Below, piece by piece: positions 1 through 9,682 of a stretch of 64,000 nucleotides of DNA (positions are counted from its first letter, which is position 1; every line of letters starts with the position of its first letter). Origin of the DNA: a candidate division FCPU426 bacterium (GTDB taxonomy: Bacteria > Oederibacteriota > Muellerivitia > Muellerivitales > Muellerivitaceae); the NCBI GenBank assembly GCA_027452205.1, contig DAIDGV010000023.1, forward strand, positions 62,001 through 126,000, in the 5' to 3' direction. The notes under the pieces were generated by a model. The model saw only the letters and a list, made by a program, of their open reading frames with translations, was not told the DNA's origin and did not search any database. The position numbers were made by a program, and so were the translations under genes.

Positions 1-40
1 CCGACACCAGTGGGATGCGCGGTTTGGCTTGGGTCTTCAT
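1..40 (-). CDS. Possible start of a truncated minus-strand gene
   Basis: A minus-strand ATG at 40 opens a frame that reads MKTQAKPRIPLVS before the window edge. It lies 87 bp downstream of the glycosyltransferase stop on the same strand. A Pro-Leu-Val-Ser run a few residues after the start is typical of family 2 glycosyltransferases, but 13 residues cannot prove that. A GGGA stretch sits just upstream of the ATG. It may equally be a chance frame; sequence to the left of the window is needed. Confidence 0.3.
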   Translation of the reverse strand, partial: MKTQAKPRIPLVS

Positions 41-126
41 TGGCGGTCCCTATCAATGGATTGGTGGAACGTCTTTTGAATAGAAGCCTATCATAACCTA
101 ATGCCCCGAGGCACCGGTTACGCAAA

Positions 127-1290
127 TCAACGGGATAAGGCGGCCTTTAATACCCTCTCGTATTCGTCCATAGATGCCTGAAAGCTGACCTGCATCAGCA
201 ATGGCTTGACATGGGAAAGCGACTCCGGGGTCACTGGAGAGACCTTTTCTAGCCATTCCTCATAGGCTGCCGTAACCTCCGGAAGATTGTTTGGATCGAC
301 CCGGGTGCCATTGAGCCCATTCTGGACCAAGACCGATGCCCCGGCGTATTTGGAACAGATGACCGGCAAACCGGAAATAAGGGCTTCGTTTACAACCGCG
401 CCAAAGGTTTCCCGGCGTGAGGTCAATGAAAACACTTGCCCAATTTGAAACCAAGCGTAGAGGGCTGTGCCTTCGCAGTGTCCAGCGAATATGACCTTGT
501 TCTCGATGCCCAAAGAAACGCTTAAATCCTTCAAACGTTGGCGTTCAGGTCCCTCTCCGACCAAGACCAAGGTCGTATTTTTTAAACGGGACTGTACTTG
601 AGAAAAACCCTCTAATAAGACCCCAAGCCGCTTCAATTCAGCTAAACGACCGACATAAAGAAGTACTCTTTGGCCATATAAGTTCCATTTTTGAGCGAGC
701 TTATCCGCTTCGGGTATGGCAATTTCCAATTGTTGGCGAAAATAGGCATCTTCTTGGAGAATGGGCACGCAGCCCATGGGAAGTTTCGCGCCAAACCGGG
801 TCCGATAAATTTCGGCCATCGGTTCTAACAGTAGGACCAAGCCGTCCAAGCGAGGTAATAGGATACGTCGAAGTAGTTTGCGCAAGATGACATCCTTTTT
901 GATCCATTCGGGGTTGTCGTCGGTCATGATCACGTGCTTGTACCGGGCCCCGGTGAAGAGCCTTTTGGCCCAAACGGCCACTGAAGCGGGACAGTATTCA
1001 AAGGTGACGACCACATCGGGTTTAAAACGGTCGATTTCTTTTCCGACGCCAAAGCGAAAGACGCGATTCATGATCTCGAAACCGTTTAACAAATGAGCGT
1101 GGTCAGCCGTTAGCCGTTTCAATAATTCGTTTTGGTCGTATGCGTAATAATCCAAGTTCCAATTGGTGAAGAGGACCTTGAAATCGAACCGCTCGGCCAA
1201 CGTGTTGAACATGGGCAGCCGATAGCCGATCAATGCGGGATAGATCATGAGCACGCGGGGTTTATCGCGGGGCTCTAACGTGGCGTTCAT
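127..1290 (-). CDS. Glycosyltransferase family 4 (GT-B fold)
   Basis: A 387-residue cytoplasmic or membrane-associated sugar transferase without a signal peptide. The C-terminal Rossmann half shows family-4 hallmarks: VLLYVGRLAELKRLGVLLEG, then VLVGEGPERQRL, then ETFGAVVNEALISGLPVI, which contains the E-x7-E motif that binds the nucleotide-sugar donor. The N-terminal half (IYPALIGYRLPMFNTLAERF) fits the acceptor domain. Length is normal for the family. It probably acts in lipopolysaccharide, exopolysaccharide or glycoprotein glycan assembly; donor and acceptor cannot be told from sequence. The start is the ATG at 1290. A further minus-strand frame begins at 40, so this may be the end of a glycan-synthesis operon extending off the window. 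Confidence 0.88.
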   Translation of the reverse strand: MNATLEPRDKPRVLMIYPALIGYRLPMFNTLAERFDFKVLFTNWNLDYYAYDQNELLKRLTADHAHLLNGFEIMNRVFRFGVGKEIDRFKPDVVVTFEYCPASVAVWAKRLFTGARYKHVIMTDDNPEWIKKDVILRKLLRRILLPRLDGLVLLLEPMAEIYRTRFGAKLPMGCVPILQEDAYFRQQLEIAIPEADKLAQKWNLYGQRVLLYVGRLAELKRLGVLLEGFSQVQSRLKNTTLVLVGEGPERQRLKDLSVSLGIENKVIFAGHCEGTALYAWFQIGQVFSLTSRRETFGAVVNEALISGLPVICSKYAGASVLVQNGLNGTRVDPNNLPEVTAAYEEWLEKVSPVTPESLSHVKPLLMQVSFQASMDEYERVLKAALSR

Positions 1291-1416
1291 TTGCTATTTC
1301 CTTAAATATTCAAGTCTGAATAGAGATCAAGAGGCTATCGATAGTTCGATTTGCCCCAAAAACAAGCTATATCTTACATTTTTTGGAGGGATTTGCGTAG
1401 CGGACAAATGACTAGG

Positions 1417-4392
1417 TTAGCGAAGGATCAGCAATTTAGAGATCGAGTTTTTTCCATTAATGACAACAGAGACATAGTAAAGACCGTCGGCTAGTTGGGC
1501 TCCCATGCGGTCCAAGAGCCGCACAGCCACGGATTGACCGGGCATGACCAATTGAGAAGGCGAATCATAGACCATGCGGAAAGCCAAGGTATATATCTTG
1601 ATCTTCACGTTCACGGGGGTCTCGAGACCAGGATAGATCGAGATAGTGGAACCAGTGCAGGGATTAGGATAAATGACGGGCGCGGGCAGGCCCAGCGGAG
1701 TCGGGGTAGCGGTGAAGGGCGCCGTGGCGGTGCCGGTAGGAGTGGTCGTTGAAGTGGTTGAAAAGGTATTGGTGAGTATGGGTGTGGCGGTACCGGTGGA
1801 GGTGTTGATTATCTTAACGGTATTTGTCGCAGTCGCGGTCGTTGTGTAAGTCTGTGTGTTGGTGGCGGTGAGGGTGACGGTTTGAGTGTTTGTGACCGTT
1901 TGGCTATTGGTGACCGTGGGTGTACTGGTCAGGGTCTGGGTCGAGCTTTGGGTCGGGCTGAGGGTAGAGGTAGAGGTGTTGAGCGGCGTGTTAGTGATCG
2001 TGAAGGTTTGAGTGACGGTGTTGGTCGCGGTCGAAGTCTTGGTCGAAGTGGTCGTGGGGGTACTGGTTCCGGTCATGGTATTGGGCGCCGTATTGGTCGT
2101 GGTGGGCGTATAGGTCACGGTGTGGGTAGCGCTGTTGGTGGCGCTATTGGTAACGGTCGCGGTATTGGCCAAAGTCGCTGTCGATGTGGCTGTTGAAGTG
2201 ACCGTTGAGGTGGAGCTTGCGGTGGGGCTATTGGTCAAGGTTTGAGTGGAAGTGTCGGTTTGGGTATTGCCGATGGTCGGGGTGGAGGTGTCGGTATAGG
2301 TACTGGCCGGGGTCAAAGTAGATGTCGAGGTAGCGGTGTTAGTGTGAGCGGCGGTAAAGGTCATGGTAGGAGTAGCTGTTTGTGTGGCGGTGCTGGTGGA
2401 TGTATTGGCAGGAGTACTCGTAGAGGTTGAGGTGGCTGTGTTAGTGGAGGTACGTGTTGCGGTGGATGTAGAGCTGTTCGTGGCGGTCGAAGTGGCGCTG
2501 GCGGTGGCCGTGGAGGTCGCGGAGGCGGTCCTTGTTTCTGTGGAAGTAGCGGTGGTGGTGGCGGTGGGGGCGGTCAGACAGCTGTTCGTGACCAGATCGA
2601 CATCATCGATCCATAAATAAGCGGCTCCATTGGTCTGCGGCTGAAAGACCAATTGAGTGGCGTTCTGCAAATTCTGCGCGAAGGTACCGCTATTGCCATT
2701 AGGGTTGGAAAACGTGGTGGAGTTCAGGTTGAGGGTAACCTGGGTCCAACCCATGGAAGTGACGTTAAAAGGAGCCTGCCACCAGGAATAGCCGGCCCCG
2801 CCATAGGTTTGGGTGGAGGCCACCTTGAACCAATAGGCGCCGGGGACCGTTGCCACGACCCAGAAAGATACTTGTCCATAATTCGAGAGATTGACCATTC
2901 CAGTGCCGGCGCCCGTGGGATTGGCCGTGGCGCTGAGCCCGGTGAAACATTCGCCGTAACTTCCGCTGGCAATACTCCAACTAAATTGCATGCTGTAACC
3001 CGAATAACCGGGGGAAGTGTAATTGAGCGCCCCGCCGCTGCCGGATCCGAAAGAAGTGGACCAAGTACCGTTGAATGTATTCGTTCCCCCCGCGGCGTTA
3101 TTGAAATCGTCGACCACCGTAACGCAACCCGCGCCGTAGGTGGGGGCGGGAGTCGGACTGAAGGTGGGGGAAGGGGTGGGGCTTAAACTGCAGTCCGCCG
3201 GTACGGTTGTGTTATATGGAGAGTTGGTCCAGAAGGACTGCAAGGTATTGTAAGCCGTTCGATAGGTTCGAGGTCCGGTGCTTCCGATGGCTAGAGCGGT
3301 GCTCAAGCCGAACCATTCCTCGTTGGCGTAATTGTCCGGAAGGACATTGAGGGTTTCCCCGCAGGAATCGTGGGTGCTATCCCCGCCACATTTCCACCAT
3401 TCGTCGCACCACTCAAAGACGCATCCACCTAAAAGTTTATTGGAAGAGTTCAAGGCGCTTAGGTTGTTGCCGATCGCATTGGGCCACACGTCGCTATAAA
3501 AGGATGATTGGTCCGCATCATCCTCAGTGCCCGTATTGTTGTTGTAGGCGTCGTTTCCGAATTCGGTGATCAATAAGGGTTTGGTCAGTGAATAAGGTGA
3601 GATGATGTTGCTGGTCCAAGTGGAGGAAGCGGCCAGATAGACATTTACGGACCAGAGGTCGATAGAAGAAACCAAGCCGGTCAAACTGCCGTTATTGATA
3701 TCGTTGTTGTTCACTAGAACGGCGGTATAGGGGTGGCTGGTATCCGCGTTGGCTTTTTCATAAGCGATGACATTCTGATAGAACTGGAACATTTGGGTAT
3801 CGCTCATGGGTGTCAGGTTGGTCGAACTGTTGTTCTCGTCGCCCAGTGCCCACATGAGAATGTTGGGGTAAGTATTCAGGTCCTTGAAAAGGTTGATGAC
3901 GGCGGCGAATTGGGTCTCGATCTGGGTTAGGTTGGCGGAGACGGTGTAGTCCACGTTATAGGGAACCCAAAAGTCAGGGATCACGTAAATGCCGTCCGCG
4001 GCGGCGGCCGCGAGAAGGCGGTCGTAGTTAGCTTTCATAGCGGCATTCACACTACCGTCCGTATCGATCAAGGCTGCGTAGTTAAAATAGACGCGAATGG
4101 TGTTCACCCCCATTAATTTCATCTGAGCTAGATCCGCTAGGGTGACGTTGTATCCGTAGGCCCATTCTTGGTCATTGTCGGCGATGGGGACAGGGTTGTA
4201 GTTAACACCCCGAACCATAAAGGGGGAACAGTTGACCAGCAATTGATGCCCCGAAACACTGACGGAGGCGGCATGGGTTAGACCGGGCATTAGCCAGAGA
4301 CTCAATAGAAACGTTCCAAGGATGGAACGCAACGTAACGACGGTCGTTCGTGAAATGGGGTGGATTTGTTGGTTATTCACGGGCCTTTTCAC
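1417..4392 (-). CDS. Secreted clan GH-A (GH5-like) glycoside hydrolase with CBM11-like domain, Thr-rich linker and C-terminal sorting domain
   Basis: A 991-residue exported enzyme. Residues 1-41 are a signal peptide ending in THAAS. Residues 45-395 form a TIM-barrel hydrolase of clan GH-A: VRGVNYNP near the start, GVNTIRVYF on a core strand, and two candidate catalytic glutamates, E186 in WALGDENN (acid/base) and E277 in PLLITEFGND (nucleophile). The usual Asn before the acid/base Glu is replaced by Asp. Residues 425-610 (VVDDFNN ... LWIDDVDLV) look like a CBM11/CIA30-type jelly roll. Residues 615-895 are Thr/Ser/Asn low complexity. The last 90 residues begin PVIYPNPC and end SKLLILR, a T9SS-like C-terminal domain. 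A LacI-type palindrome lies 57 bp upstream. GH5, GH2-like or GH72-like specificity is unresolved; a beta-glucan substrate is an inference. Confidence 0.82.
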   Translation of the reverse strand: MKRPVNNQQIHPISRTTVVTLRSILGTFLLSLWLMPGLTHAASVSVSGHQLLVNCSPFMVRGVNYNPVPIADNDQEWAYGYNVTLADLAQMKLMGVNTIRVYFNYAALIDTDGSVNAAMKANYDRLLAAAAADGIYVIPDFWVPYNVDYTVSANLTQIETQFAAVINLFKDLNTYPNILMWALGDENNSSTNLTPMSDTQMFQFYQNVIAYEKANADTSHPYTAVLVNNNDINNGSLTGLVSSIDLWSVNVYLAASSTWTSNIISPYSLTKPLLITEFGNDAYNNNTGTEDDADQSSFYSDVWPNAIGNNLSALNSSNKLLGGCVFEWCDEWWKCGGDSTHDSCGETLNVLPDNYANEEWFGLSTALAIGSTGPRTYRTAYNTLQSFWTNSPYNTTVPADCSLSPTPSPTFSPTPAPTYGAGCVTVVDDFNNAAGGTNTFNGTWSTSFGSGSGGALNYTSPGYSGYSMQFSWSIASGSYGECFTGLSATANPTGAGTGMVNLSNYGQVSFWVVATVPGAYWFKVASTQTYGGAGYSWWQAPFNVTSMGWTQVTLNLNSTTFSNPNGNSGTFAQNLQNATQLVFQPQTNGAAYLWIDDVDLVTNSCLTAPTATTTATSTETRTASATSTATASATSTATNSSTSTATRTSTNTATSTSTSTPANTSTSTATQTATPTMTFTAAHTNTATSTSTLTPASTYTDTSTPTIGNTQTDTSTQTLTNSPTASSTSTVTSTATSTATLANTATVTNSATNSATHTVTYTPTTTNTAPNTMTGTSTPTTTSTKTSTATNTVTQTFTITNTPLNTSTSTLSPTQSSTQTLTSTPTVTNSQTVTNTQTVTLTATNTQTYTTTATATNTVKIINTSTGTATPILTNTFSTTSTTTPTGTATAPFTATPTPLGLPAPVIYPNPCTGSTISIYPGLETPVNVKIKIYTLAFRMVYDSPSQLVMPGQSVAVRLLDRMGAQLADGLYYVSVVINGKNSISKLLILR

Positions 4393-4449
4393 TTAATTCA
4401 CTCAATTAGGGCGGAATTTGAAGGGTGAGGAGCCATTGGGATGATTAAA

Positions 4450-4465
4450 TTGAGAACGTTCTCAA
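4450..4465. promoter_or_regulatory. LacI/CcpA-type palindromic operator
   Basis: TTGAGAACGTTCTCAA is a perfect 16-bp palindrome centred on CG, 57 bp upstream of the GH-A hydrolase start. Its core matches the catabolite-responsive consensus TGWNANCGNTNWCA at every defined position. No LacI-family gene lies in the window, so the regulator is unknown. Confidence 0.6.
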
Positions 4466-4718
4466 AATTGTATCAGGTTCTTTTTAGATTGCCACTTATT
4501 GTTCAAACGAAAGGGATTGTCGGTAAAAAAACGAAAAGGAATTGCTTTATCGACGCGGGTTAAACGTCCTCATTGAAAGGCGTAAAAAAATTGTAAACCC
4601 ATGATGAAAGGAGAGTTTGAGGCCCCGCAGATGTGATTAATTCCTTCGACTGTTTCTTTCTCTTTGTATGATATTTAAAGTCAGTAGGTTGTTCATTTTG
4701 AACAGCGAAGGACGGGCG

Positions 4719-6140
4719 ATGAAAAAATATACTTTGCTCCCTTATATCACCTTCTTCGGCCTGGGTTTGTCCACGGTGGTTTGGGGACAAACGCTGACAC
4801 CGACGACCGCACCAACGACGCTCCCCGTACCCTCAGCCTCATACACGCTCAATTGGGATAATTCAGGTCAAGGTTACAAGATGGGCGGAAGGCATTTTCA
4901 ATCATCCGAGGTAATGAATCAGCGTTTGTGGATCATTGCGGGCGAGAGCAATAATCTGCCCACGGCGGATGTTTGGTCATCAGGGGATGGCTTGAGCTGG
5001 TCGGCCGCCACGACCCAAGCTGCTTTTGGTGGCCGGTGGGGACAAGCGACCGTGGTTTTCGACGGGGGACAAGGCCAGGCCCTTTGGGTCATCGGTGGTT
5101 CGGACAATAAAACCTTTTTCAATGATGTCTGGCAATCCAAGGATGGCGCCATTTGGACCTCAGTCACTACCGCGGCGGCTTTTTCGCAAAGAGTGCGCGA
5201 GAGTGCGGTTGTGTTCAATCACAAAATGTGGGTCGTCGGCGGAAGGAATGCTACCGCGGTCCTGAACGATGTTTGGTGTTCGACGGACGGTAAAACTTGG
5301 ACTCAAGTGACGCCCGCGGCGGCTTTTCCGGCCAGATATTCGGCCTCACTGGTCGTCTATAAAAACGCTCTTTATTTAATGGCGGGGCAAGGAAATGCGG
5401 GAGCATTGAACGATGTTTGGACCTCGACCGATGGGGCTGCTTGGACCAATGTGACGGTTGATCCCGGCTTCCCGGCCCGTGCCAGCCAATCGGCGGTCGT
5501 CTACAACGGCCTTTTGTGGGTCCTGGGAGGACACGATGTCTCGTCCCAGACGGTCTTCGCAGATGCCTGGTGGAGTAATAATGGCAGCCAATGGTATCAA
5601 GCGGCCACTTCTAAGACTTACACCCCTCGATGGGGTCAAACGAGCGAAGTGTTCGAACAATCGCTTTGGATGATCACAGGAGCTAGCGGTACTCAAATGA
5701 AGCCGGTGGACTATTCCGATATTTGGAGCGGGACGCTTTCGACCGGCTCGGGTTTTGTGAGTGCGTTGGTCGGCAGCACGGGTTCGAAACCGACAGCCAC
5801 CGCAACCCAAACCTTAACGGGTACTCCGGCACCGATCGCACCGACACAGACACCTACCGCGACTATTGGAACAGTTCCGGTCGCTTATCCTAATCCTTGC
5901 ATGAGCGACCACGTGAGTTTGAACCTGCCGCTTCACCAGGTGGGCGACGTGAAAGTGGAGATCTTCACGGTCGGGTCCCGCCATGTGAGGACCTGTGTCT
6001 ATCATCAGCAGGCTGTTGGACAGGACGTGACACTGACCCTGGCCGATGATGCGGGTATCGCTTTGGCGAACGGTCTTTATTTTGTCCGGGTGACGACCCC
6101 GGAAGGGAGTCATATCGTCAAACTGTTGGTGATCCGGTAA
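4719..6140 (+). CDS. Secreted Kelch-like beta-propeller protein with C-terminal sorting domain
   Basis: A 473-residue exported protein. The ATG at 4719 is preferred over the upstream in-frame start (4668) because GAAGGAC lies five bases upstream and the product begins with a clean signal peptide, MKKYTLLPYITFFGLGLSTVVWGQ. Residues 40-340 hold about six Kelch-type blades built on a repeated pattern such as NDVWxSTDGxxWTxVTxxAAFPAR followed by a hydrophobic strand and GG or AG. A short Thr/Pro linker follows, then the family C-terminal domain (VAYPNPCMSDHVSL ... HIVKLLVIR). Propellers of this kind bind proteins or sugars; no catalytic residues are visible. It is divergent from the GH-A gene and uses the same C-terminal domain, so a role at the cell surface is likely. 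Confidence 0.8.
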   Translation: MKKYTLLPYITFFGLGLSTVVWGQTLTPTTAPTTLPVPSASYTLNWDNSGQGYKMGGRHFQSSEVMNQRLWIIAGESNNLPTADVWSSGDGLSWSAATTQAAFGGRWGQATVVFDGGQGQALWVIGGSDNKTFFNDVWQSKDGAIWTSVTTAAAFSQRVRESAVVFNHKMWVVGGRNATAVLNDVWCSTDGKTWTQVTPAAAFPARYSASLVVYKNALYLMAGQGNAGALNDVWTSTDGAAWTNVTVDPGFPARASQSAVVYNGLLWVLGGHDVSSQTVFADAWWSNNGSQWYQAATSKTYTPRWGQTSEVFEQSLWMITGASGTQMKPVDYSDIWSGTLSTGSGFVSALVGSTGSKPTATATQTLTGTPAPIAPTQTPTATIGTVPVAYPNPCMSDHVSLNLPLHQVGDVKVEIFTVGSRHVRTCVYHQQAVGQDVTLTLADDAGIALANGLYFVRVTTPEGSHIVKLLVIR

Positions 6141-6164
6141 ATTTGATCTTGAGCTTGCTGAGTA

Positions 6165-6198
6165 AAAAGTCTAGGCCTCAAGGTTCTCGACTTTTTTC
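6165..6198 (+). terminator. Possible rho-independent terminator
   Basis: AAAAAGTC pairs with GACTTTTT across a 17-base loop, ending in a run of T, 25 bp after the Kelch gene stop. The loop is long and the stem short, so it may be weak. Confidence 0.4.
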
Positions 6199-6507
6199 GG
6201 ATACGGGTGACTTACTCTGGCGATGTTTTCTTCGGGCTGGTTGCCAAAGTGCTTCATTTGAGAAGGCTGGCGTGAAAGGTTGATGGTAGAAATCGGGCGC
6301 AAAAAATGATCTGCCTTGTTGAATGAAAGATTTTTACCTTGAAAATTGGTAAAAAGTTGTGATTTTTCAGTAAAAATGACCCTTTAATACAATCGTTTGT
6401 ATTTTTGTGTTGAGTTTACAAAATGACCGTAAATCGTTATCCTTGTTTTAAGGCCAATGCTCTAACATCGCCCTATGAAACCGCTTTTATGCTGAATTGA
6501 GAGACGC
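6199..6507. other. AT-rich intergenic region with a 7-bp dyad
   Basis: About 310 bp upstream of the next gene. The only structure I see is AATACAATCGTTTGTATT (6386-6403), two 7-base arms around TCGT, a possible regulator site. No convincing -35/-10 pair or RNA gene was found. Confidence 0.3.
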
Positions 6508-9500
6508 TTGTCGAATCGTCTGAAAACGATTACAGCTCTAAAACGAAGGATCTGCGCCACCCTGGTGCTATGGTTCTTTGTGGCCGCTCAACCCCTTTGG
6601 GCGGGGTTGAATGTGACTGTGACGGGTTGTCCCTGCACCAGTGGAAACTGGCCGGGTCTTGTTTTTAACGTTTGCAATACAACCTCGGCAGTTTACCAAG
6701 TAACAGGAGTTCAATTTCAAACTCCATCCTTTAAGATCCCGGCAGGTAATTTTTACAACAGCGCTCCGGTGACCGAATGGGGCACAGGCCCTTATAACTA
6801 TCAGGTGTGGCTGGCTAATACGGTCCAAGTTTTTCCACCGACCCATTGCGACACATCGGACCTTAACGGGAGTTTCAGTGTAACTTCCGGCGATGGTACG
6901 CCCTACAACGTGCAAGTGATGTACAAGACTGGATCTTGCGTCCAACCCCCGACGCCGGCCACGCCGACTCCCATTCCTAATTCCAGTTGCGCCGCGATGG
7001 ATACGGCCTTGACCACACTGACTTCGCAGCCCAGCTATTACAGCACGACCTGCGTACCTTGGGCCTATAACGGCGGGATCGACGGCGGGGGATTCATCAA
7101 CACCTTCGAAAATCAAGGGACCATGACCCCCTATACCCAGATCCAAATCGGATATTCCAACACGCCTATCGCGATCAACGGCACTTGCACTTTCGATCCC
7201 ACCAGCATGGGTGGGCCTCAATACATGATGGCGGTAGCGGCGGGCCAGGAATATTTCAATATGGACATGATCAATTTGTTGGCTATCGGCGCCCGTGAGA
7301 ACGCGGCGGCTTTGCAGGGTGGCGATTATTTTGTGGGTAATGCAGGCAATGAATGTCCGGCTTTGGGTGTAGGTGGTGTATTCAATGTCGAGGATTCCAC
7401 TTTCATGCGGGATATCCAAGGTTTCCCGGAACTGTATCCTCAGTATGGGACCTGCGTGGCCTCTTATACCAGCGTGGCCGGGGCTCTCGCGGGTTGTCCG
7501 GGTGTAGGGCCGAGCGGCGACACTTACCTCTACTTCTTCACCCATACGGCCGGCTTCAGCCCGGGCGGCGGGAACTGTTTATCAGGCGACTCGGCCCAAA
7601 TGATCAATTCAGTGGTCTTGGCGGGTTGCGATCTGTGGTTCACCTATGACCTGTTGGGTCAAGCCAACGGGTTGTGCTTCAAAGAACAAATGGAGAACGG
7701 CGCCGATCAATATGCCGCTATTAAAATGATCGACGGGGCTTATAACAGCGGTGTTCACGCTGGTATTGAAGCGCCTATCTTGCCGCCGACAGTGAGCAGT
7801 TTGGCTAACCCCAATTTGGGTTCACCCAATGGCGCTTACACGAACACACTGATCAATTTCATCACTCAAGTCCGGACGGACTCCTCTTGTAACGGTTCTA
7901 CTATCTATGACGGACAGATATCCTGGGCGGAAGTGGAAAAGTTCTTTTTTGGTAACGGCGGGACCGCTGCGGCCCAGGGTGATGGCGGTCTCTTACTTCA
8001 TTTCAATCTGACCAACGCCCAAAGAACGGCTTTGGAGAATGACCTACTATGCGCTTTCACCAAATTGTCAGCTCATTGGGGCGGGTCTTATGTCAGCTAC
8101 CGCTATGACTGGTTGACCATGATGCGGGTCGCCAAGAACTATCTCAACACCACACTGCCGATCCCCACCTCGACCGAGTTCAATCAGGACCTGGCCAATT
8201 TTGGTGGCTACACTGTGGCCAATCCGACCTGTCCGGGGGTGGTCAATGAAACAACATATCCAAGCATGACCATTACCTCGCCGGCGACGGGCCTAGCTTT
8301 GAACAACCCTGTTACGGTTTGCCCGCCCTTTAATCTGTCGATGAGCGCTACGGATAGCAGCTCGGTCTCCATCGCCCAATGGACGTTGGACCCCACTTGG
8401 ACCACATGGACCCCTTTTGCGGGCACGGGACCTGCCTATACCGCCTCGCTTACATCCACTACACCAGGAATGCCCGCTTCTGGGCCAGTCACGGCTTGGG
8501 TGATGGTGGGAAACCCTTGCTATAACGATATCGTTCAAGAGGTCTATCTTTATGTGCAGTGTTCTGTGAACACGGCCACTTCCACCATGACCAGTACTCC
8601 GACCCAAACGGCCACAAAGACCAGTACTCAAACGCCGACGAATTCGCCGACAAATTCGGCTACCCAAACGCCCAGCAATACGCCGACGAACTCGGCCACT
8701 CAAACGCTAACCGAGAGCTCTACCTCGACACCGACGGTGACGAATACCCAAACCTCCACCGCTACAGTGGCCAGCACTTCGACTTTTACGAGCACCTTAA
8801 GCCCCACTTTAAGCGCGACCATGACGAATACGGCAACGGTCTTGAACACCGCTACGGCCACAGCGACCCAAACGGCCTCGTCCAGCTTTACGCCGACAGC
8901 TGTTAACAGCTATACCTCCACGGCCACCTTGAGCAGTACGGCCACTCTAGCGGATTCGGCCACCAGCACTCAGACAGAAACTTCCACATTGACCTTGGCC
9001 GATACAGCTACCAACACCCAGACCGAAACCTCGACGGCTACCTTGGTCGATACCGCGACGCCTACCGCCACCCTGACCTCAACATTCACCTTGGCGGATA
9101 CAGCTACTTACACCCAGACCGAAACTTCCACGGTGACCTTGGCCGATACGGCCACCAGCTCCCAGACCGAAACGGCTACCAGCACCTCCACTTCCACCGG
9201 GGTTGCCACCAACACGCACACCATGACCCAGACGGCGACCGTCACCCCCACGGTCACTTTTACCCAAACCTGCACCTCCACGAACACTTGGGAACCGACC
9301 TGGACCTTTACGGTGACCCCGACCCCAGTGAACTTCTTCATCGGCGAGAACCTATACCGCTCCTCGGGACCTGACCTGCCGATCCATCTCTCGGTCAAGG
9401 AATACCCGGGTAAGGTAGGGTTATATATCTTCAATTCGGCGGGAGAACATGTCCGGACCCTCATTGAAACGAATATTACGGGTCCCTACGAGAATACTTT

Positions 9501-9612
9501 TGGGTGGGATGGAAAGAACAAATATGGCGCCAAATGCGCCTCTGGTATCTACGTCATTTATGCGTTAGAACCGGCCAGGACCCTTAAAGGCCGGGTGGTC
9601 CTGATCCGTTAA
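6508..9612 (+). CDS. Large secreted protein of unknown function with Thr-rich repeats and FlgD-like C-terminal domain
   Basis: A 1034-residue exported protein read from a TTG start; no ATG is available before the signal peptide (LVLWFFVAAQPLWAG). Residues 34-145 are a small Cys-containing beta domain. Residues 155-600 form an unrecognised domain with many Cys, Trp and Tyr (MINLLAIGARENAA, DRxIQGFPELYP-like segments), possibly an enzyme of lysozyme or hydrolase type, but I cannot place it. A beta domain follows (residues 600-690), then a Thr-rich stalk (691-935) with a clear 16-residue tandem repeat. The last 90 residues (YIFNSAGEHVRTLIE ... GRVVLIR) are an FlgD/Ig-like C-terminal domain ending in Arg. 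A perfect cre-like site lies inside the first codons. Function is not assigned. Confidence 0.75.
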   Translation: MSNRLKTITALKRRICATLVLWFFVAAQPLWAGLNVTVTGCPCTSGNWPGLVFNVCNTTSAVYQVTGVQFQTPSFKIPAGNFYNSAPVTEWGTGPYNYQVWLANTVQVFPPTHCDTSDLNGSFSVTSGDGTPYNVQVMYKTGSCVQPPTPATPTPIPNSSCAAMDTALTTLTSQPSYYSTTCVPWAYNGGIDGGGFINTFENQGTMTPYTQIQIGYSNTPIAINGTCTFDPTSMGGPQYMMAVAAGQEYFNMDMINLLAIGARENAAALQGGDYFVGNAGNECPALGVGGVFNVEDSTFMRDIQGFPELYPQYGTCVASYTSVAGALAGCPGVGPSGDTYLYFFTHTAGFSPGGGNCLSGDSAQMINSVVLAGCDLWFTYDLLGQANGLCFKEQMENGADQYAAIKMIDGAYNSGVHAGIEAPILPPTVSSLANPNLGSPNGAYTNTLINFITQVRTDSSCNGSTIYDGQISWAEVEKFFFGNGGTAAAQGDGGLLLHFNLTNAQRTALENDLLCAFTKLSAHWGGSYVSYRYDWLTMMRVAKNYLNTTLPIPTSTEFNQDLANFGGYTVANPTCPGVVNETTYPSMTITSPATGLALNNPVTVCPPFNLSMSATDSSSVSIAQWTLDPTWTTWTPFAGTGPAYTASLTSTTPGMPASGPVTAWVMVGNPCYNDIVQEVYLYVQCSVNTATSTMTSTPTQTATKTSTQTPTNSPTNSATQTPSNTPTNSATQTLTESSTSTPTVTNTQTSTATVASTSTFTSTLSPTLSATMTNTATVLNTATATATQTASSSFTPTAVNSYTSTATLSSTATLADSATSTQTETSTLTLADTATNTQTETSTATLVDTATPTATLTSTFTLADTATYTQTETSTVTLADTATSSQTETATSTSTSTGVATNTHTMTQTATVTPTVTFTQTCTSTNTWEPTWTFTVTPTPVNFFIGENLYRSSGPDLPIHLSVKEYPGKVGLYIFNSAGEHVRTLIETNITGPYENTFGWDGKNKYGAKCASGIYVIYALEPARTLKGRVVLIR
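6521..6534. promoter_or_regulatory. cre/LacI-type operator-like site at the gene start
   Basis: TGAAAACGATTACA matches TGWNANCGNTNWCA at every defined position. It begins 13 bases after the TTG start, so it could act as a roadblock-type operator, or the true start could lie further in. Confidence 0.45.
8947..9186 (+). repeat. 48-bp in-frame tandem repeat (five copies) in the Thr-rich stalk
   Basis: Five consecutive 16-residue units of the form LADTATxTQTETSTxT are encoded by 48-bp repeats. The third copy is the most diverged (LVDTATPTATLTSTFT). The repeats sit inside the linker that separates the globular part from the C-terminal domain, and suggest that stalk length changes by unequal recombination or slippage. 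Confidence 0.8.
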
Positions 9613-9682
9613 AATTCTCGAAACAAGTGCTGAAAAAATGTGCTTTTCAACACCCCGCAAATAGCGGGTCAGGATCGTTATG

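Noticed and set aside
1882-2620. Gly/Arg- or Val-rich plus-strand frames over the Thr-rich linker
   Set aside because: Same antisense low-complexity effect; no start context.
9640-9680. CCCGCAAATAGCGGG as terminator between convergent genes
   Set aside because: Short stem with no T-run on either strand, so not listed as a terminator.
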